Shown: positions 26,301 through 33,940 of the stretch, in pieces
How positions within the stretch are numbered: the first letter of the stretch is position 1
Layout of the letters: each line of letters opens with the position of its first letter
Assembly (NCBI GenBank): GCA_016218725.1
Contig: JACRDB010000139.1
Span: 1 to 64,000 of the forward strand
Length of the DNA stretch: 64,000 nucleotides
Source: Deltaproteobacteria bacterium
Lineage (GTDB): Bacteria; Myxococcota_A; Polyangia; Polyangiales; Ga0077539
Reading direction: 5' to 3'
The notes under the pieces: model-generated
Seen by the model: the letters and a program-made list of their open reading frames with translations, nothing else
Databases searched by the model: none
What the model was told of the DNA's origin: nothing
Program-made: the position numbers and the translations under genes

Positions 26301-28759
26301 TCTGGCGCGAGCACCTGCGGGCCTGCGCCGACGGCGAGCGCCAGGCCTTCCGCGTCGGCCTCGAGACCGGCGAGGTCGAGTTCGGCACCTACGGCGGCCA
26401 CGTCGCGGCCAAGTACGCGTTCTTCCAGGGCCAGGACCTCGAGGGCCTGCTCGAAGAGATGGCCCACTACACCCGCACCATGCGCCGCGTGCGCAACGAC
26501 ATCGCGCTGCACTCGCACCTCCCCTGGCACCAGGCGGCCTCGAACCTCGCGGCCCCGGGCCAGCGCCCGTGGGCGCTCCTCGGGCCCCTCTACGACCACG
26601 CCGCCGTCGCCCCGGAGCTGGTCGCCCGCAACGACCGGATGAGCCTCTCGAACGCCGCCACGGCGCGGCTGGTGCTGGCGGTGCTCTTCGGCCGCTTCGA
26701 CGAGGCCGCGGCCCTGGCGGACGAGGGCGAGCCGTTGCTCGACAGCGTGCTGAGCCAGTTCAACCAACCGATACACCATTTCTTCGCGGCCCTGGCGCGG
26801 CTCGGCGTGGCGGGGGCGCCCGCGCGCGCCGCGGCGGAGCGCTCCCTGGCGCAGCTCCGGCGCTGGGCCGAGGCCGCGCCGATGAACTTCTCCCAGAAGG
26901 TCGCGCTCCTGGAGGCCGAGCTCATGCGGGTGGACGGCGACGCGCGCGGGGCGCGCGACCGCTACGACCAGGCGATCGAGCTGGCGCAGGCGAACGAGTT
27001 CGGCCTCGACGAGGCCGTGGCCTGCGAGGCCGCCGGGAGGTTCCTCCTGGGCTGCGGCCACGCGCTGCCTGCGCGGCACTACCTCCGCGACGCGCGCGAG
27101 GCGTACCAGCGCTGGGGGGCCCACGGCAAGGTCGCCTGGCTCGAGGAGCGCCACCCCGAGGCGCTCCCGGCCCCGGACGCGCTGACCAGCACCCGCGGGA
27201 CCGGGCGCGGGACCGCGGGCGGGCCGAGCTTCGACGCCCTCTCGGTGGTGCGCGCCTCGCAGGCGCTGTCGCGCGAGGTGCAGCTCCCGGCGCTGGTGCG
27301 GGCGCTCCTGCGGGCGCTGATGGAGAACGCCGGGGCCGAGCGCGCGGTGCTGCTCCTGGAGCGCGACGGGCAGCTCGCGGTCGAGGCCGAGGCGCGCGTG
27401 GGCGACGGCGAGGGGGCGGCCGCGGCCGCGGGGGCCCACGACGGGGGTGAGGGCCTGGCGGGGCTCCCCGAGGCGGTGCTCAACTACGCGGTGCGCAGCC
27501 GGGCGGCGGTGGTGCTGGAGGACGCGCGGGCCTCGCGGACCTTCGCGTCGGACCCGTACGTGCGGTCGGCGGGGCCGCGGTCGGTGCTGTGCCAGCCCGT
27601 GGTGAGCCTCGGGGCCGTCAAGGGCGTGATCTACCTGGAGAACAACCTCACGGCTGGGGCGTTCTCGCCGGCGCGGGCCGACGTGGTGGGGCTCCTGGCG
27701 TCGCAGGCGGCGATCGCGATTGACAACGCCCGGCACTACGCCACGCTTGAGGACCGGGTGCGCGAGCGCACCGCGCAGATCGAGGCCCGCAACCGGTTCA
27801 TCCAGCGGGCCTTCGGGCAGTACCTGTCGGACGACGTGGTGGCGCAGCTCCTGGCGTCCGAGCGCGGGGTCGAGATCGGCGGCGAGCGGCGCACGGTGAC
27901 CGTGCTGTTCACCGACCTGCGGGGGTTCACCTCCCTCTGCGAGCAGCACCCGCCGGAGCTGGTGACCGGGATGCTCAACCGCTACCTGGAGGTCATGACC
28001 CCGCTGATCCACCGGCAGGACGGAACGATTGACGACATCCTGGGCGACGGGATGCTGGTGATCTTCGGGGCGCCCCTGTACCTGGAGGACCACGCCGCGC
28101 GGGCCGTCCGCTGCGCCCTGGAGATGCAGCGCGCGATGTCCGAGGTGGACGCCTGGAACGCCGCCCACGGCCTGCCGACGGTGGCCCTGGGGATCGGGAT
28201 CCACACGGGCGAGGCGGTGGTGGGCAACCTCGGCAGCGCCCAGCGGGTGAAGTACGGGGCCGTGGGGCGCACGGTGAACGTCGGGGCGCGGATCGAGTCC
28301 ATCACCGCGGCGGGCGAGGTGCTGATCTCCGAGGCGACGCGGCGGGCGGTGGGCCGGCCGCTGCGCATCGACTCCGAGCGGTCCTTCGTGCCGAAGGGCT
28401 CGGCCGAGGCGATGACGGTGTACGCGGTGGGGGCGTTGGAGGGCCCCGGGGGCGTCTCGCTGCCGCCGCCGGCGCCCGAGCGCGCGCTCGCGACGCCCCT
28501 GGAGGTGACGCTGTACCTGGTCGAGGGCAAGGCGCTGGCGCCCGAGGCGCACCGGGCCTGGGTGCTGGCGGCGTCCTCGGCGAGCGTGACGCTGCGCACG
28601 GCGGCGCCGCTGGGGGCGTCGGCCGCGGCGCGGCTGGTGCTCGCGCGCGCGGGCGGCGCCGTCGAGGAGGTCTACGGGCGGGTGGTGTCGGCCGAGGGCG
28701 AGCGGTACACGCTGCGCTTCGACCGGGTGAGCGAGGCCTTCGGCGCGCTCGGCGGTTGA
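23309..28759 (+). CDS. Giant Ser/Thr kinase-AAA ATPase-GAF-adenylate cyclase
   Basis: This 1816-residue cytoplasmic signalling protein has, in order: an N-terminal protein kinase (approx. 5-270; VVVKVL Lys, HRDVKPSN, LIDFGAAS, APEQTGRMNRPVDFRSDLYALG); an AAA_16/STAND-type ATPase (approx. 290-560; Walker A GYAGVGKTS, Walker B LALFLDDLQWAD); a long helical TPR-like middle (approx. 700-1290); a GAF domain (approx. 1305-1470); a linker helix; and a class III nucleotide cyclase (approx. 1527-1700; VLFTDLRGF metal Asp, DGTIDDILGDGMLVIFG). A C-terminal beta-rich tail may be PilZ-like. Kinase and cyclase motifs look intact. The order resembles multidomain kinases of myxobacteria and cyanobacteria; the ligand is unknown. 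ATG 23309 lies about 90 bp after the oxidoreductase gene. Confidence 0.92.
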   Translation: MSDSILGVQVGAELSRTQRALVYQGRLGDEPVVVKVLRERRATPAEVARFRREHDLLRSLDGTPGVPRPRAFGRDGDRWALVYHDIGGVALDVLARERRLPLVEVLHVAASAADVLARVHAHGLVHRDVKPSNLVFRRANGAVQLIDFGAASRLEAEDARFDTPAVHEGTLAYMAPEQTGRMNRPVDFRSDLYALGATLYQLLVGELPFRTLDPLELVHAHLARVPDAPSARDPRVPAVLSDITLKLLAKDAEDRYPSAGSLRTDLAECLRQLREDRELTPFELARDRRPLRFTLPRRLYGREPEVAALEQALDRAGDGPAALVLLAGYAGVGKTSVVQELFRPLTARRGIFLAGKFDALRRDRPYAPLLDAFRALAQQLLGEGAAQLAAWRERLLGALGGLGQVLVEVLPELGMVLGPQPAVPELPASEAQARFEHVFGLFVGAVARPEHPLALFLDDLQWADPGSLRLLETVLVTPDARHRLVVGAYRDNEVPEGHPLLLARDRLRRRGAVETIALEPLGPAVAERFVADALEAAPEAVRDLAAVAYAKTRGNPFFLRAFLTALHREGLLRAGERWTWDLDAIRAKDITDNVADLMTARLRALPEATREALRVAGALGARFELRALAVATGAPAAAAWRSLWPAVSEGLVLALDDDYRLLATGEPDEADGALADAVTVRCRFAHDRVQEAAYGLTPPGERAALHWALGRRMAAAWGEDPQAPHLFDLVGHLNAGRALARGPERAALAGLNRAAAARARASAAFAAAHEHARVGLELLGDDRWAGAYELALDLTGTAAETAFQTGRFDRMEALFAEGVREARAPLDAQRLQEVRTEALNAQGRPLDALAHALDYLDALGVHIPRSPSLDDVVRALGETEAALAGRSDDDLAGMGDIADPAVRTAVTLICKIYSSAYVASPLVFATVALRQLQLVAAHGNCAVSSLVYAVYGLLLAGLAGAVERGYGFGRLGERALGRPDVARYKAQALHLFNCHTRFWREHLRACADGERQAFRVGLETGEVEFGTYGGHVAAKYAFFQGQDLEGLLEEMAHYTRTMRRVRNDIALHSHLPWHQAASNLAAPGQRPWALLGPLYDHAAVAPELVARNDRMSLSNAATARLVLAVLFGRFDEAAALADEGEPLLDSVLSQFNQPIHHFFAALARLGVAGAPARAAAERSLAQLRRWAEAAPMNFSQKVALLEAELMRVDGDARGARDRYDQAIELAQANEFGLDEAVACEAAGRFLLGCGHALPARHYLRDAREAYQRWGAHGKVAWLEERHPEALPAPDALTSTRGTGRGTAGGPSFDALSVVRASQALSREVQLPALVRALLRALMENAGAERAVLLLERDGQLAVEAEARVGDGEGAAAAAGAHDGGEGLAGLPEAVLNYAVRSRAAVVLEDARASRTFASDPYVRSAGPRSVLCQPVVSLGAVKGVIYLENNLTAGAFSPARADVVGLLASQAAIAIDNARHYATLEDRVRERTAQIEARNRFIQRAFGQYLSDDVVAQLLASERGVEIGGERRTVTVLFTDLRGFTSLCEQHPPELVTGMLNRYLEVMTPLIHRQDGTIDDILGDGMLVIFGAPLYLEDHAARAVRCALEMQRAMSEVDAWNAAHGLPTVALGIGIHTGEAVVGNLGSAQRVKYGAVGRTVNVGARIESITAAGEVLISEATRRAVGRPLRIDSERSFVPKGSAEAMTVYAVGALEGPGGVSLPPPAPERALATPLEVTLYLVEGKALAPEAHRAWVLAASSASVTLRTAAPLGASAAARLVLARAGGAVEEVYGRVVSAEGERYTLRFDRVSEAFGALGG

Positions 28760-28788
28760 GGGCTCGCGGGGATCCCGGGCGATGCCTC

Positions 28789-28822
28789 GGCACCCCGTGC
28801 CATGGGAATGGCACCCGGTGCC
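28789..28822 (+). terminator. Strong hairpin after the giant kinase gene
   Basis: Arms 28789-28803 and 28808-28822 (GGCACCCCGTGCCAT / ATGGCACCCGGTGCC) pair over 15 bp with 2 mismatches around a 4-base loop. No T-tract follows, as is common in very GC-rich genomes. Confidence 0.5.
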
Positions 28823-28872
28823 GGAGGCAGCGGCCGGCCACGATTGACAAGTGACCCCGCCGGGCGCGCACT

Positions 28873-29634
28873 GTGCGCATGGGCATCCTCGGGCGGCTGG
28901 AGCGGCGGGGGGACGAGCTTCGCTGGGAGGAGGGCACCGCCTGCGGGCTCAAGGCCCTGGGCGCCGTCACCCTGGTGTCCGGCGCGGCCATGGGCCTCGC
29001 GGCGGCGCTGGTCGCCTCCCGCGAGGAGGGCGCTGGGGTCCTCGGGGGCCTCGGCCTGGGCGCGCTCTCCGTGCTGTCCCTCCTCTTCGCGCCGGTGCTC
29101 CTTTTCGGGCGCTCGGCCATCTCCGTGGACCGGCGCCGTGTGCGCCGCGCCTTCCGGGTGCTCTTCACCGTGTGGTCCCAGGAGACCCCCGTGGCGGGCA
29201 GCCGCGCCGTGGTGGTCCAGCGCGAGGCGTTCCTCCAGCGCAGGCACCCGGGGATCGGGTACCGCCCGGTGGTGACCGTGAGGCTCGGCCTGGACACGCC
29301 CTCGGGGTTTGCGCCCGTGGTGGCCGCCCTCGAAGGGCCCGACACCGAGCGGGAGCTCGGGCCGTCCGTGGGCGCGCTGCAGCAGCTCCTCGGGCTCCCC
29401 TGGGAAGACCGCCGGGTGGACGCCTCCCAGCTCCTGGCGGAGAAGCGCCAGGAGATGCTCAAGCGCAGGCTCGTGGTCCTCGCGGTCACCGGGGCGCTGT
29501 CCCTGGTGCTCGTGCTGGTGGTCGCCGCGGCGGTGGTGCTCTCCGAGGGGCGCCCGGCGCCGGCCTCGCCCGGGTGGCAGGCCCCCGCGGGAGGCGCCCC
29601 GGAGGGGCCCTCGCCCCGGCGCCGACGGCGCTGA
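28873..29634 (+). CDS. Hypothetical membrane protein upstream of the PhoB/PhoR-like pair
   Basis: The 253-residue protein has two N-terminal hydrophobic segments (approx. 30-47 and 57-80), a soluble domain (approx. 85-200) with RRHPGIGYRPVVTVRLGL, one further membrane segment (approx. 203-225; LVVLAVTGALSLVLVLVVAAAVVL) and a Pro/Arg-rich tail. No family is recognised; the layout resembles small membrane proteins with a PH-like domain. Start is GTG 28873 or ATG 28879, with no clear ribosome binding site. It lies 60 bp upstream of the response regulator. Confidence 0.65.
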   Translation: MRMGILGRLERRGDELRWEEGTACGLKALGAVTLVSGAAMGLAAALVASREEGAGVLGGLGLGALSVLSLLFAPVLLFGRSAISVDRRRVRRAFRVLFTVWSQETPVAGSRAVVVQREAFLQRRHPGIGYRPVVTVRLGLDTPSGFAPVVAALEGPDTERELGPSVGALQQLLGLPWEDRRVDASQLLAEKRQEMLKRRLVVLAVTGALSLVLVLVVAAAVVLSEGRPAPASPGWQAPAGGAPEGPSPRRRRR

Positions 29635-29694
29635 GGGAGGTTGTTACTGCGCCGTAACGCCCGGCGGGGCGGGACGTAGTACGATCCCGTGGCG

Positions 29695-30396
29695 ATGCCG
29701 CGGGTGCTGATCATCGAGGACGAGCCGGACCTTGCCCGGGTGCTGGAGTACAACCTCGACCAGGCGGGCTTCACCGTGCAGGTGGTCGGGCGCGCGGGGG
29801 AGGGCACCCGCAGGGCCCTGGCGGACCCGCCGGACCTGGTGCTCCTGGACCTGATGCTCCCGGACAGCCCCGGGACCGAGGTGTGCCGCACGCTCAAATC
29901 CCACCCCGCCACCCGGCACGTTCCCGTGGTGATGGTCACCGCCAAGGGGGACGAGATCGACCGCGTGGTGGGCTTCGAGCTCGGCGCGGACGACTATGTG
30001 GTCAAGCCCTTCAGCGTGCGGGAGCTGGTGCTGCGCGTGAAGGCCGTGCTGCGCCGGGGCGACGGCGAGGCCCCCGCCGCGCCCGGGGACCGGGTCACCT
30101 TCGGGAGGCTCCAGCTCGACCGCACGGCCCACCGGGTGTACGTCGACGGCGACGAGGTGACCCTCACGGCGTTGGAGTTCCGGCTCTTGAATACCCTGTG
30201 CGAGCGCAGGAACCGCGTGCAGTCCCGGGACACCCTCCTGGCGGACGTGTGGGGCCTCACCCTCCACGTGGAGACACGCACCGTGGACACGCACATCAAG
30301 CGCCTGCGCGAGAAGCTCGGCCCCGCGGGGGACTACATCTACACGGTGCGCGGCGTGGGCTACCGCTTCGCGGCCTCGCCCGGGGACGAGCGTTGA
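29695..30396 (+). CDS. OmpR/PhoB-family response regulator
   Basis: The product has about 233 residues and starts MPRVLIIEDEPD. The receiver domain (approx. 1-120) has acidic pocket EDE, phospho-acceptor Asp in VLLDLMLPD, a Thr in MVTAKGD and Lys in VVKPFS. The winged-helix DNA-binding domain (approx. 135-230) has LTALEFRLLNTL and VRGVGYRF. The sequence is close to PhoB. A GTG at 29689 is an alternative start. The kinase start overlaps this stop. Upstream, GTTAC-N6-GTAAC at 29643-29658 is a possible operator, but I saw no phosphate-transport genes in the window. Confidence 0.93.
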   Translation: MPRVLIIEDEPDLARVLEYNLDQAGFTVQVVGRAGEGTRRALADPPDLVLLDLMLPDSPGTEVCRTLKSHPATRHVPVVMVTAKGDEIDRVVGFELGADDYVVKPFSVRELVLRVKAVLRRGDGEAPAAPGDRVTFGRLQLDRTAHRVYVDGDEVTLTALEFRLLNTLCERRNRVQSRDTLLADVWGLTLHVETRTVDTHIKRLREKLGPAGDYIYTVRGVGYRFAASPGDER

Positions 30397-31454
30397 CCCC
30401 CGGCCCCACGCCACCGAGGGACCGCCTGGAGGCCATTCTCGAAGGCATGGCCGAGGGCGTGCTGGTAACAGACGCCGACGGCGTGGTGGTGCACGCCAAC
30501 CGCGCGCTGCGGGGCCTCCTCGGGGTGGGTCCGGAGGTGCTGGGCCGCCCGCTGACCGAGGCCATCGCCCAGGAGGGCGTCCAGGGCCTGGTGGAGCTCG
30601 CCGAGGCCGAGCGCGAGAGCGTCCAGGAGGAGCTCCCGGTGCGGGGCCGGAGGGTGCTCGTGCGCGTGACCCCCATTGAAGACCCCACCACGGGCATCGT
30701 GGCGGTGCTCTCGGACGTGACGGAACTCCGGCGATTGGAGCGCATCCGGCGGGATTTCGTGGCCAACGTGTCCCACGAACTCCGCACGCCGGTGGCGGCG
30801 GTGAGGGCCGCCACGGAGACCCTGCTCTCGGGCGCCCTCGACCGCGCGGACACGGCCCGGGAGTTCGTGGGCATCGTGGACCGCCACGCCGAGCGGCTGC
30901 ACCGCCTGGTGGAGGACCTCCTGGAGCTCTCGCGGCTGGAGAGCGGCGAGGTGAGGCACCTGCCGGAGCCCGTGCGCCTGCGGGACGCGGTGACCCGCGC
31001 GCTGGAGCTCTTCAGCCTGGCGGTGAAGGCCCGAGGCACGCGCCTGACGGCCTCCGTGGACCCCGCGGTGGACTGCGTGGAGGCCACTGCCCACGCGCTG
31101 GAGCACATTCTGTCCAACCTCGTGGACAACGCCATCAAGTACTCGCCGGAGGGGGCCACGGTGCGCGTGACCGCCGCGCCCCACGGCGACCGGGTGCGCC
31201 TCTCGGTGGTGGACACCGGCCCCGGCGTCGAGGCCCGGCACCTGCCCAGGCTCTTCGAGCGCTTCTACCGCGCGGACAAGAGCCGCTCGCGGGACCTCGG
31301 GGGCACCGGGCTGGGCCTGGCCATCGTGAAGCACCTGGCCGAGGCCATCGGCGCCACGGTGTCCGTCGAGAGCACGCCGGGGGAGGGGACGAGCTTCCAT
31401 GTGGACCTGCGCCCGAGCGCCGGCCCCGCCGCGGAGCCCTCCCGCGACGAATGA
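30393..31454 (+). CDS. PAS-containing sensor histidine kinase (PhoR-like)
   Basis: The 353-residue kinase starts at TTG 30393, overlapping the regulator stop (TTGA). A PAS domain fills the first 110 residues (LEAILEGMAEGVLVTDADG). HisKA follows with the H box FVANVSHELRTPV, then HATPase_c with N box NLVDNAIKYSPEG, G1 VVDTGPGVE, F box FERFYRAD and G2 GGTGLGLAIVKHL. It matches PhoR without the N-terminal membrane spans, so it senses a cytoplasmic or protein-borne signal. Starting later at ATG 30448 would cut into the PAS domain. Confidence 0.9.
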   Translation: MTPGPTPPRDRLEAILEGMAEGVLVTDADGVVVHANRALRGLLGVGPEVLGRPLTEAIAQEGVQGLVELAEAERESVQEELPVRGRRVLVRVTPIEDPTTGIVAVLSDVTELRRLERIRRDFVANVSHELRTPVAAVRAATETLLSGALDRADTAREFVGIVDRHAERLHRLVEDLLELSRLESGEVRHLPEPVRLRDAVTRALELFSLAVKARGTRLTASVDPAVDCVEATAHALEHILSNLVDNAIKYSPEGATVRVTAAPHGDRVRLSVVDTGPGVEARHLPRLFERFYRADKSRSRDLGGTGLGLAIVKHLAEAIGATVSVESTPGEGTSFHVDLRPSAGPAAEPSRDE

Positions 31455-31462
31455 ATGGCGGT

Positions 31463-32173
31463 TCAGTCCCCGCGGTGGAGCACGGCCACGGCGTCGAGGT
31501 CGAAGCCCGCGGCGGGGGCCGTGGGCTCCTGGGTGCGCAGGTCCGTGATGCGCACGTAGCGGGCGCGCGGGACGCGCACCGTGGCCAGGTCGAAGCCGTC
31601 GCCGCCAGAGACCACGGGGTCCGTGGCGCAGAGCCCGCTGGCGGCGCTGGCGTACACCGGGCGCCAGCCCGCGCAGCCCGTGAAGGGCCTCGCGGCGCGC
31701 GCGCAGGGGAAGGGCACCCAGCTGTCCCCGTCGTCGCTGACGGCCACCTCGGCCAGCTCGTCCCAGTGGCCGAGCTCCGCGCCGGGGACCGTGAAGGGGT
31801 TCTCGAAGACCGTGAAATCGTCGCCGGGGCCGTCCACGATGGCGCCGTCGAAGCCGAGGACGATGCTCCCCCCGGCCCCGAGGGAGGCCACGTCGGTGCT
31901 GCCCATGAGGTCCCCGGCGCCCTGCGGGGGCCCGAGGACGATGTCCGGCAGGGCGCGGTGCCCGAAGGAGGCCCCCTCGCCGGGGGTGAAGCGCACGACC
32001 CGCGCGGCGAAGGGCCCCCCCACGACGCGCCCGTCCTCGCGGGCGGAGGCGTCGCCCCAGGCGCACGGAGCGCGGGTGGAGCCGTCCGACGCGTCGCCCG
32101 GAGGGACCCCCGGCGAGGGGCCCCCGCAGGCGCCGAGGGCGAGCGCGAAGAGCGCGCCGGGGGCGCGTTTCAC
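31463..32173 (-). CDS. Surface lipoprotein with VFENPF motif, second gene of the B12-riboswitch operon
   Basis: The 236-residue protein starts at GTG 32173, overlapping the stop of the upstream lipoprotein gene (GTGA). The signal ends in ALALGAC. The mature part is a beta-sandwich-like domain with LGAGGSIVLGFDG, GDDFTVFENPF, AEVAVSDDGDSWVPFPC and VRITDL. The GS-V-LGF...DF-VFEN pattern recurs in secreted cell-surface proteins of several phyla. Position behind the cobalamin riboswitch implies a part in vitamin B12 capture (inference). It probably contacts the propeller lipoprotein encoded just before it. Confidence 0.75.
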   Translation of the reverse strand: MKRAPGALFALALGACGGPSPGVPPGDASDGSTRAPCAWGDASAREDGRVVGGPFAARVVRFTPGEGASFGHRALPDIVLGPPQGAGDLMGSTDVASLGAGGSIVLGFDGAIVDGPGDDFTVFENPFTVPGAELGHWDELAEVAVSDDGDSWVPFPCARAARPFTGCAGWRPVYASAASGLCATDPVVSGGDGFDLATVRVPRARYVRITDLRTQEPTAPAAGFDLDAVAVLHRGD

Positions 32174-33513
32174 GGCACGAAGGCCAGGCCGTAGGGCGGC
32201 TGCGGGCCGGTGCCCAGGGGGCCCGTGGTGAGCTCCGTGCCGTCCGGGCGAAGGACCCTCACGCCGCTGCGAGAGGCCGTGCGGTCGAGCACCCAGACGT
32301 TCCCCGAGGGGTCCCGCTCCAGGCCCGCGATGGACCCGGTGGTGAGCACCGTGCGCCCGACCATGCGCGTGGCGAGGTCGAACTCCACCACCCGGTGGCT
32401 CCCGGGGCCCGCGTCCGAGGTGAGGGTGGTCACCTGGGCCCAGCCTCGGGTGTCCGTGAGCATCACCACGGCGCCGAGGTCGCCGCCGAGGGCCATCTCC
32501 GTGATGACAATCCCCGAGGCGCTCAGGGTCACGGCGTCCACGGTCTCGATGCCTCCGTCCAGCATCTGCGGCGCCATGAAGGCCACCTGCCCCGCGTGGG
32601 CCACCACCAGGGTGCGCCCGTTGGGGGTGAGCGTGAGGGCCATGGGGTTTCGCCCACCAAGAATCACGGGCTGCGTGCCGCCCACCGTGGGGGCCGCGTC
32701 CACCAGGGCGTTGCTGGCCGGGTCGATCACCGCGAGGCTGCCCGCGGTCACCGGCGCGAAGGCGTTGAGGTTCTGCAGCGCCAGGAACACTCTGCCGCCG
32801 GCGGAGATCAGGCGCGTGGCCTCCAGCGCGCCGGAGGCGTCCCGGTCGCTCATGGCGCGCACCGGGGCCAGGTCGATCATGCCCGTGACCGCCGAGGCCC
32901 CGTCCCGCGTCGGGTCCACGATGGCCACCCTCGGGGCGTTGTAGAGGGACACGTACGCGCGCGTCGGAGCGAGCACCAGCACGTCGTAGGGGTTGGCCTG
33001 GTAGGGCATGGCGCCCGCGTCCCCGGCGGTCATCCCTCGCAGGGGGATCCTGCGCAGGGCCCTCGGGAGCATCGCCGGGTCCAGCACCGCCAGCTCGTCG
33101 TTGCCGTGCAGGAGGTTGAACACCAGGCACCCGCTGGAGACGGGCACGTGGTCCTGGTCCGGCGCCATGGTCCCGACGGCCATCAGCGCGGGCGGCGAGA
33201 TGGTCCCGAGCGCGTAGCCCCCCACCATGAAGTCACTGGTGGTCACCAGCGCGCGGGTGAGCATGCACCCGGCGCCCGCGTCCGCGGCCGCGCCGTCCCC
33301 GGTTGCGCTATCGGCGGCGGCGTCCGCGGCGTCGGGGCGCGTGTCCGGGGGCGCCGCGGTGTCCCGCGGGGCGGTGTCCGCGGGCGTCGTGTCCAGCGGC
33401 GTGGCGGTGTCCGCGGCGGCGCTGTCCGTCGCCGCGTCGTTGGCGCCCTGGCTGCCGGAGCAGCCGAGGCCCACAAGGGAAGAGAGCACGAGGGAACGAT
33501 GAAACCTGGTCAT
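32170..33513 (-). CDS. Beta-propeller-like surface lipoprotein under cobalamin riboswitch control (BtuG-like role proposed)
   Basis: The 447-residue protein starts at ATG 33513, with GGGAGG about 5 nt upstream. The lipobox is LVGLGC. A disordered Asp/Thr/Pro/Ala linker runs to about residue 80. The rest shows repeated strands of a YncE-like propeller: NDELAVLDPAMLP, PYDVLVLAPTRAYVSLYNAPRVAIVDP, GSLAVIDPASNAL, NPMALTLTPNGRTLVVAHAGQVAF and GLERDPSGNVWVLDRT. A cobalamin riboswitch lies in its leader. In Bacteroides the propeller lipoprotein BtuG binds B12 with BtuB. The same job is proposed here from fold and regulation, not from sequence identity. No BtuB gene is in the window. Confidence 0.78.
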   Translation of the reverse strand: MTRFHRSLVLSSLVGLGCSGSQGANDAATDSAAADTATPLDTTPADTAPRDTAAPPDTRPDAADAAADSATGDGAAADAGAGCMLTRALVTTSDFMVGGYALGTISPPALMAVGTMAPDQDHVPVSSGCLVFNLLHGNDELAVLDPAMLPRALRRIPLRGMTAGDAGAMPYQANPYDVLVLAPTRAYVSLYNAPRVAIVDPTRDGASAVTGMIDLAPVRAMSDRDASGALEATRLISAGGRVFLALQNLNAFAPVTAGSLAVIDPASNALVDAAPTVGGTQPVILGGRNPMALTLTPNGRTLVVAHAGQVAFMAPQMLDGGIETVDAVTLSASGIVITEMALGGDLGAVVMLTDTRGWAQVTTLTSDAGPGSHRVVEFDLATRMVGRTVLTTGSIAGLERDPSGNVWVLDRTASRSGVRVLRPDGTELTTGPLGTGPQPPYGLAFVP

Positions 33514-33525
33514 GGGAGCCTCCCG

Positions 33526-33553
33526 CGCGCACCCGCGCAGAGTGTGGTGCGCG
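33526..33553 (-). promoter_or_regulatory. Hairpin abutting the Shine-Dalgarno sequence: likely riboswitch expression platform
   Basis: CGCGCACC (33546-33553 on the transcript side) pairs with GGTGCGCG (33526-33533). The stem ends 1-2 nt before the GGGAGG ribosome binding site (33519-33524). It is well placed for translational control by the upstream aptamer. Confidence 0.45.
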
Positions 33554-33642
33554 AGCACGACAGGGAGGCAGAGAGGCCACGGCGCGGACCGCGGTCCGAC
33601 GGACGCAGCGCCCGTCGCCCCGGGGCACTCGCGCAAGGCCTC

Positions 33643-33798
33643 GGACGTCGGTCTCCTGGCTCCCGGTTCGTCCTCCAGCGGCGCCTTCCCAGGGCAAAGA
33701 ACCCCAGTGGCAAGTGCCGCCTTCGTCTCCGGTCACAGTGGCGGGGGCCGCGCCGGAATCGGGGTCTCTCCCCTCACCGGCTTCCCGTGCACGTCCTC
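33643..33798 (-). ncRNA. Cobalamin (AdoCbl-type) riboswitch
   Basis: Read on the minus strand, the conserved blocks occur in order: GGGAAGCCGGTG (33773-33784 region), CCCCGCCACTGTGACCGG, the B12 box GCCACTGG, CCCTGGGAAGGCG and GAGCCAGGAGACC. The closing P1 helix is GGACGT at the 5' side with ACGTCC at 33643-33648. The aptamer sits about 130 nt upstream of the ATG of the propeller lipoprotein gene (33513). B12 binding should reduce expression of that gene and its partner. Confidence 0.93.
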
Positions 33799-33846
33799 GG
33801 CGATGTTCTGTCAACAACCCGCTGGGGGTGCCAGCGAGTCCGCGGC

Positions 33847-33876
33847 TCCATACACAACCCCCCGGTGCCCCGTCAA
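33847..33876 (-). promoter_or_regulatory. Putative sigma-70-type promoter of the B12 operon
   Basis: On the minus strand, TTGACG (33871-33876) and TATGGA (33847-33852) are 18 bp apart. Transcription would begin about 40 nt before the aptamer. Confidence 0.55.
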
Positions 33877-33940
33877 GTCTGCGCCCGCCCCCCTGTCCAT
33901 TCCTGGACCGCCGGGCGCGCCCCTGCCTACCGTTGCGTTC

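Noticed and set aside
23135..28552. An open frame of about 1800 codons antisense to the kinase/cyclase gene
   Set aside because: It is rich in Arg/His/Pro/Gly/Val with no domain motifs; third-position G/C bias of the true gene leaves the antisense frame free of stops.
29643..29658. GTTAC-N6-GTAAC as a Pho box
   Set aside because: It does not match the direct-repeat Pho box and there are no phosphate genes nearby; kept only as a possible operator note.
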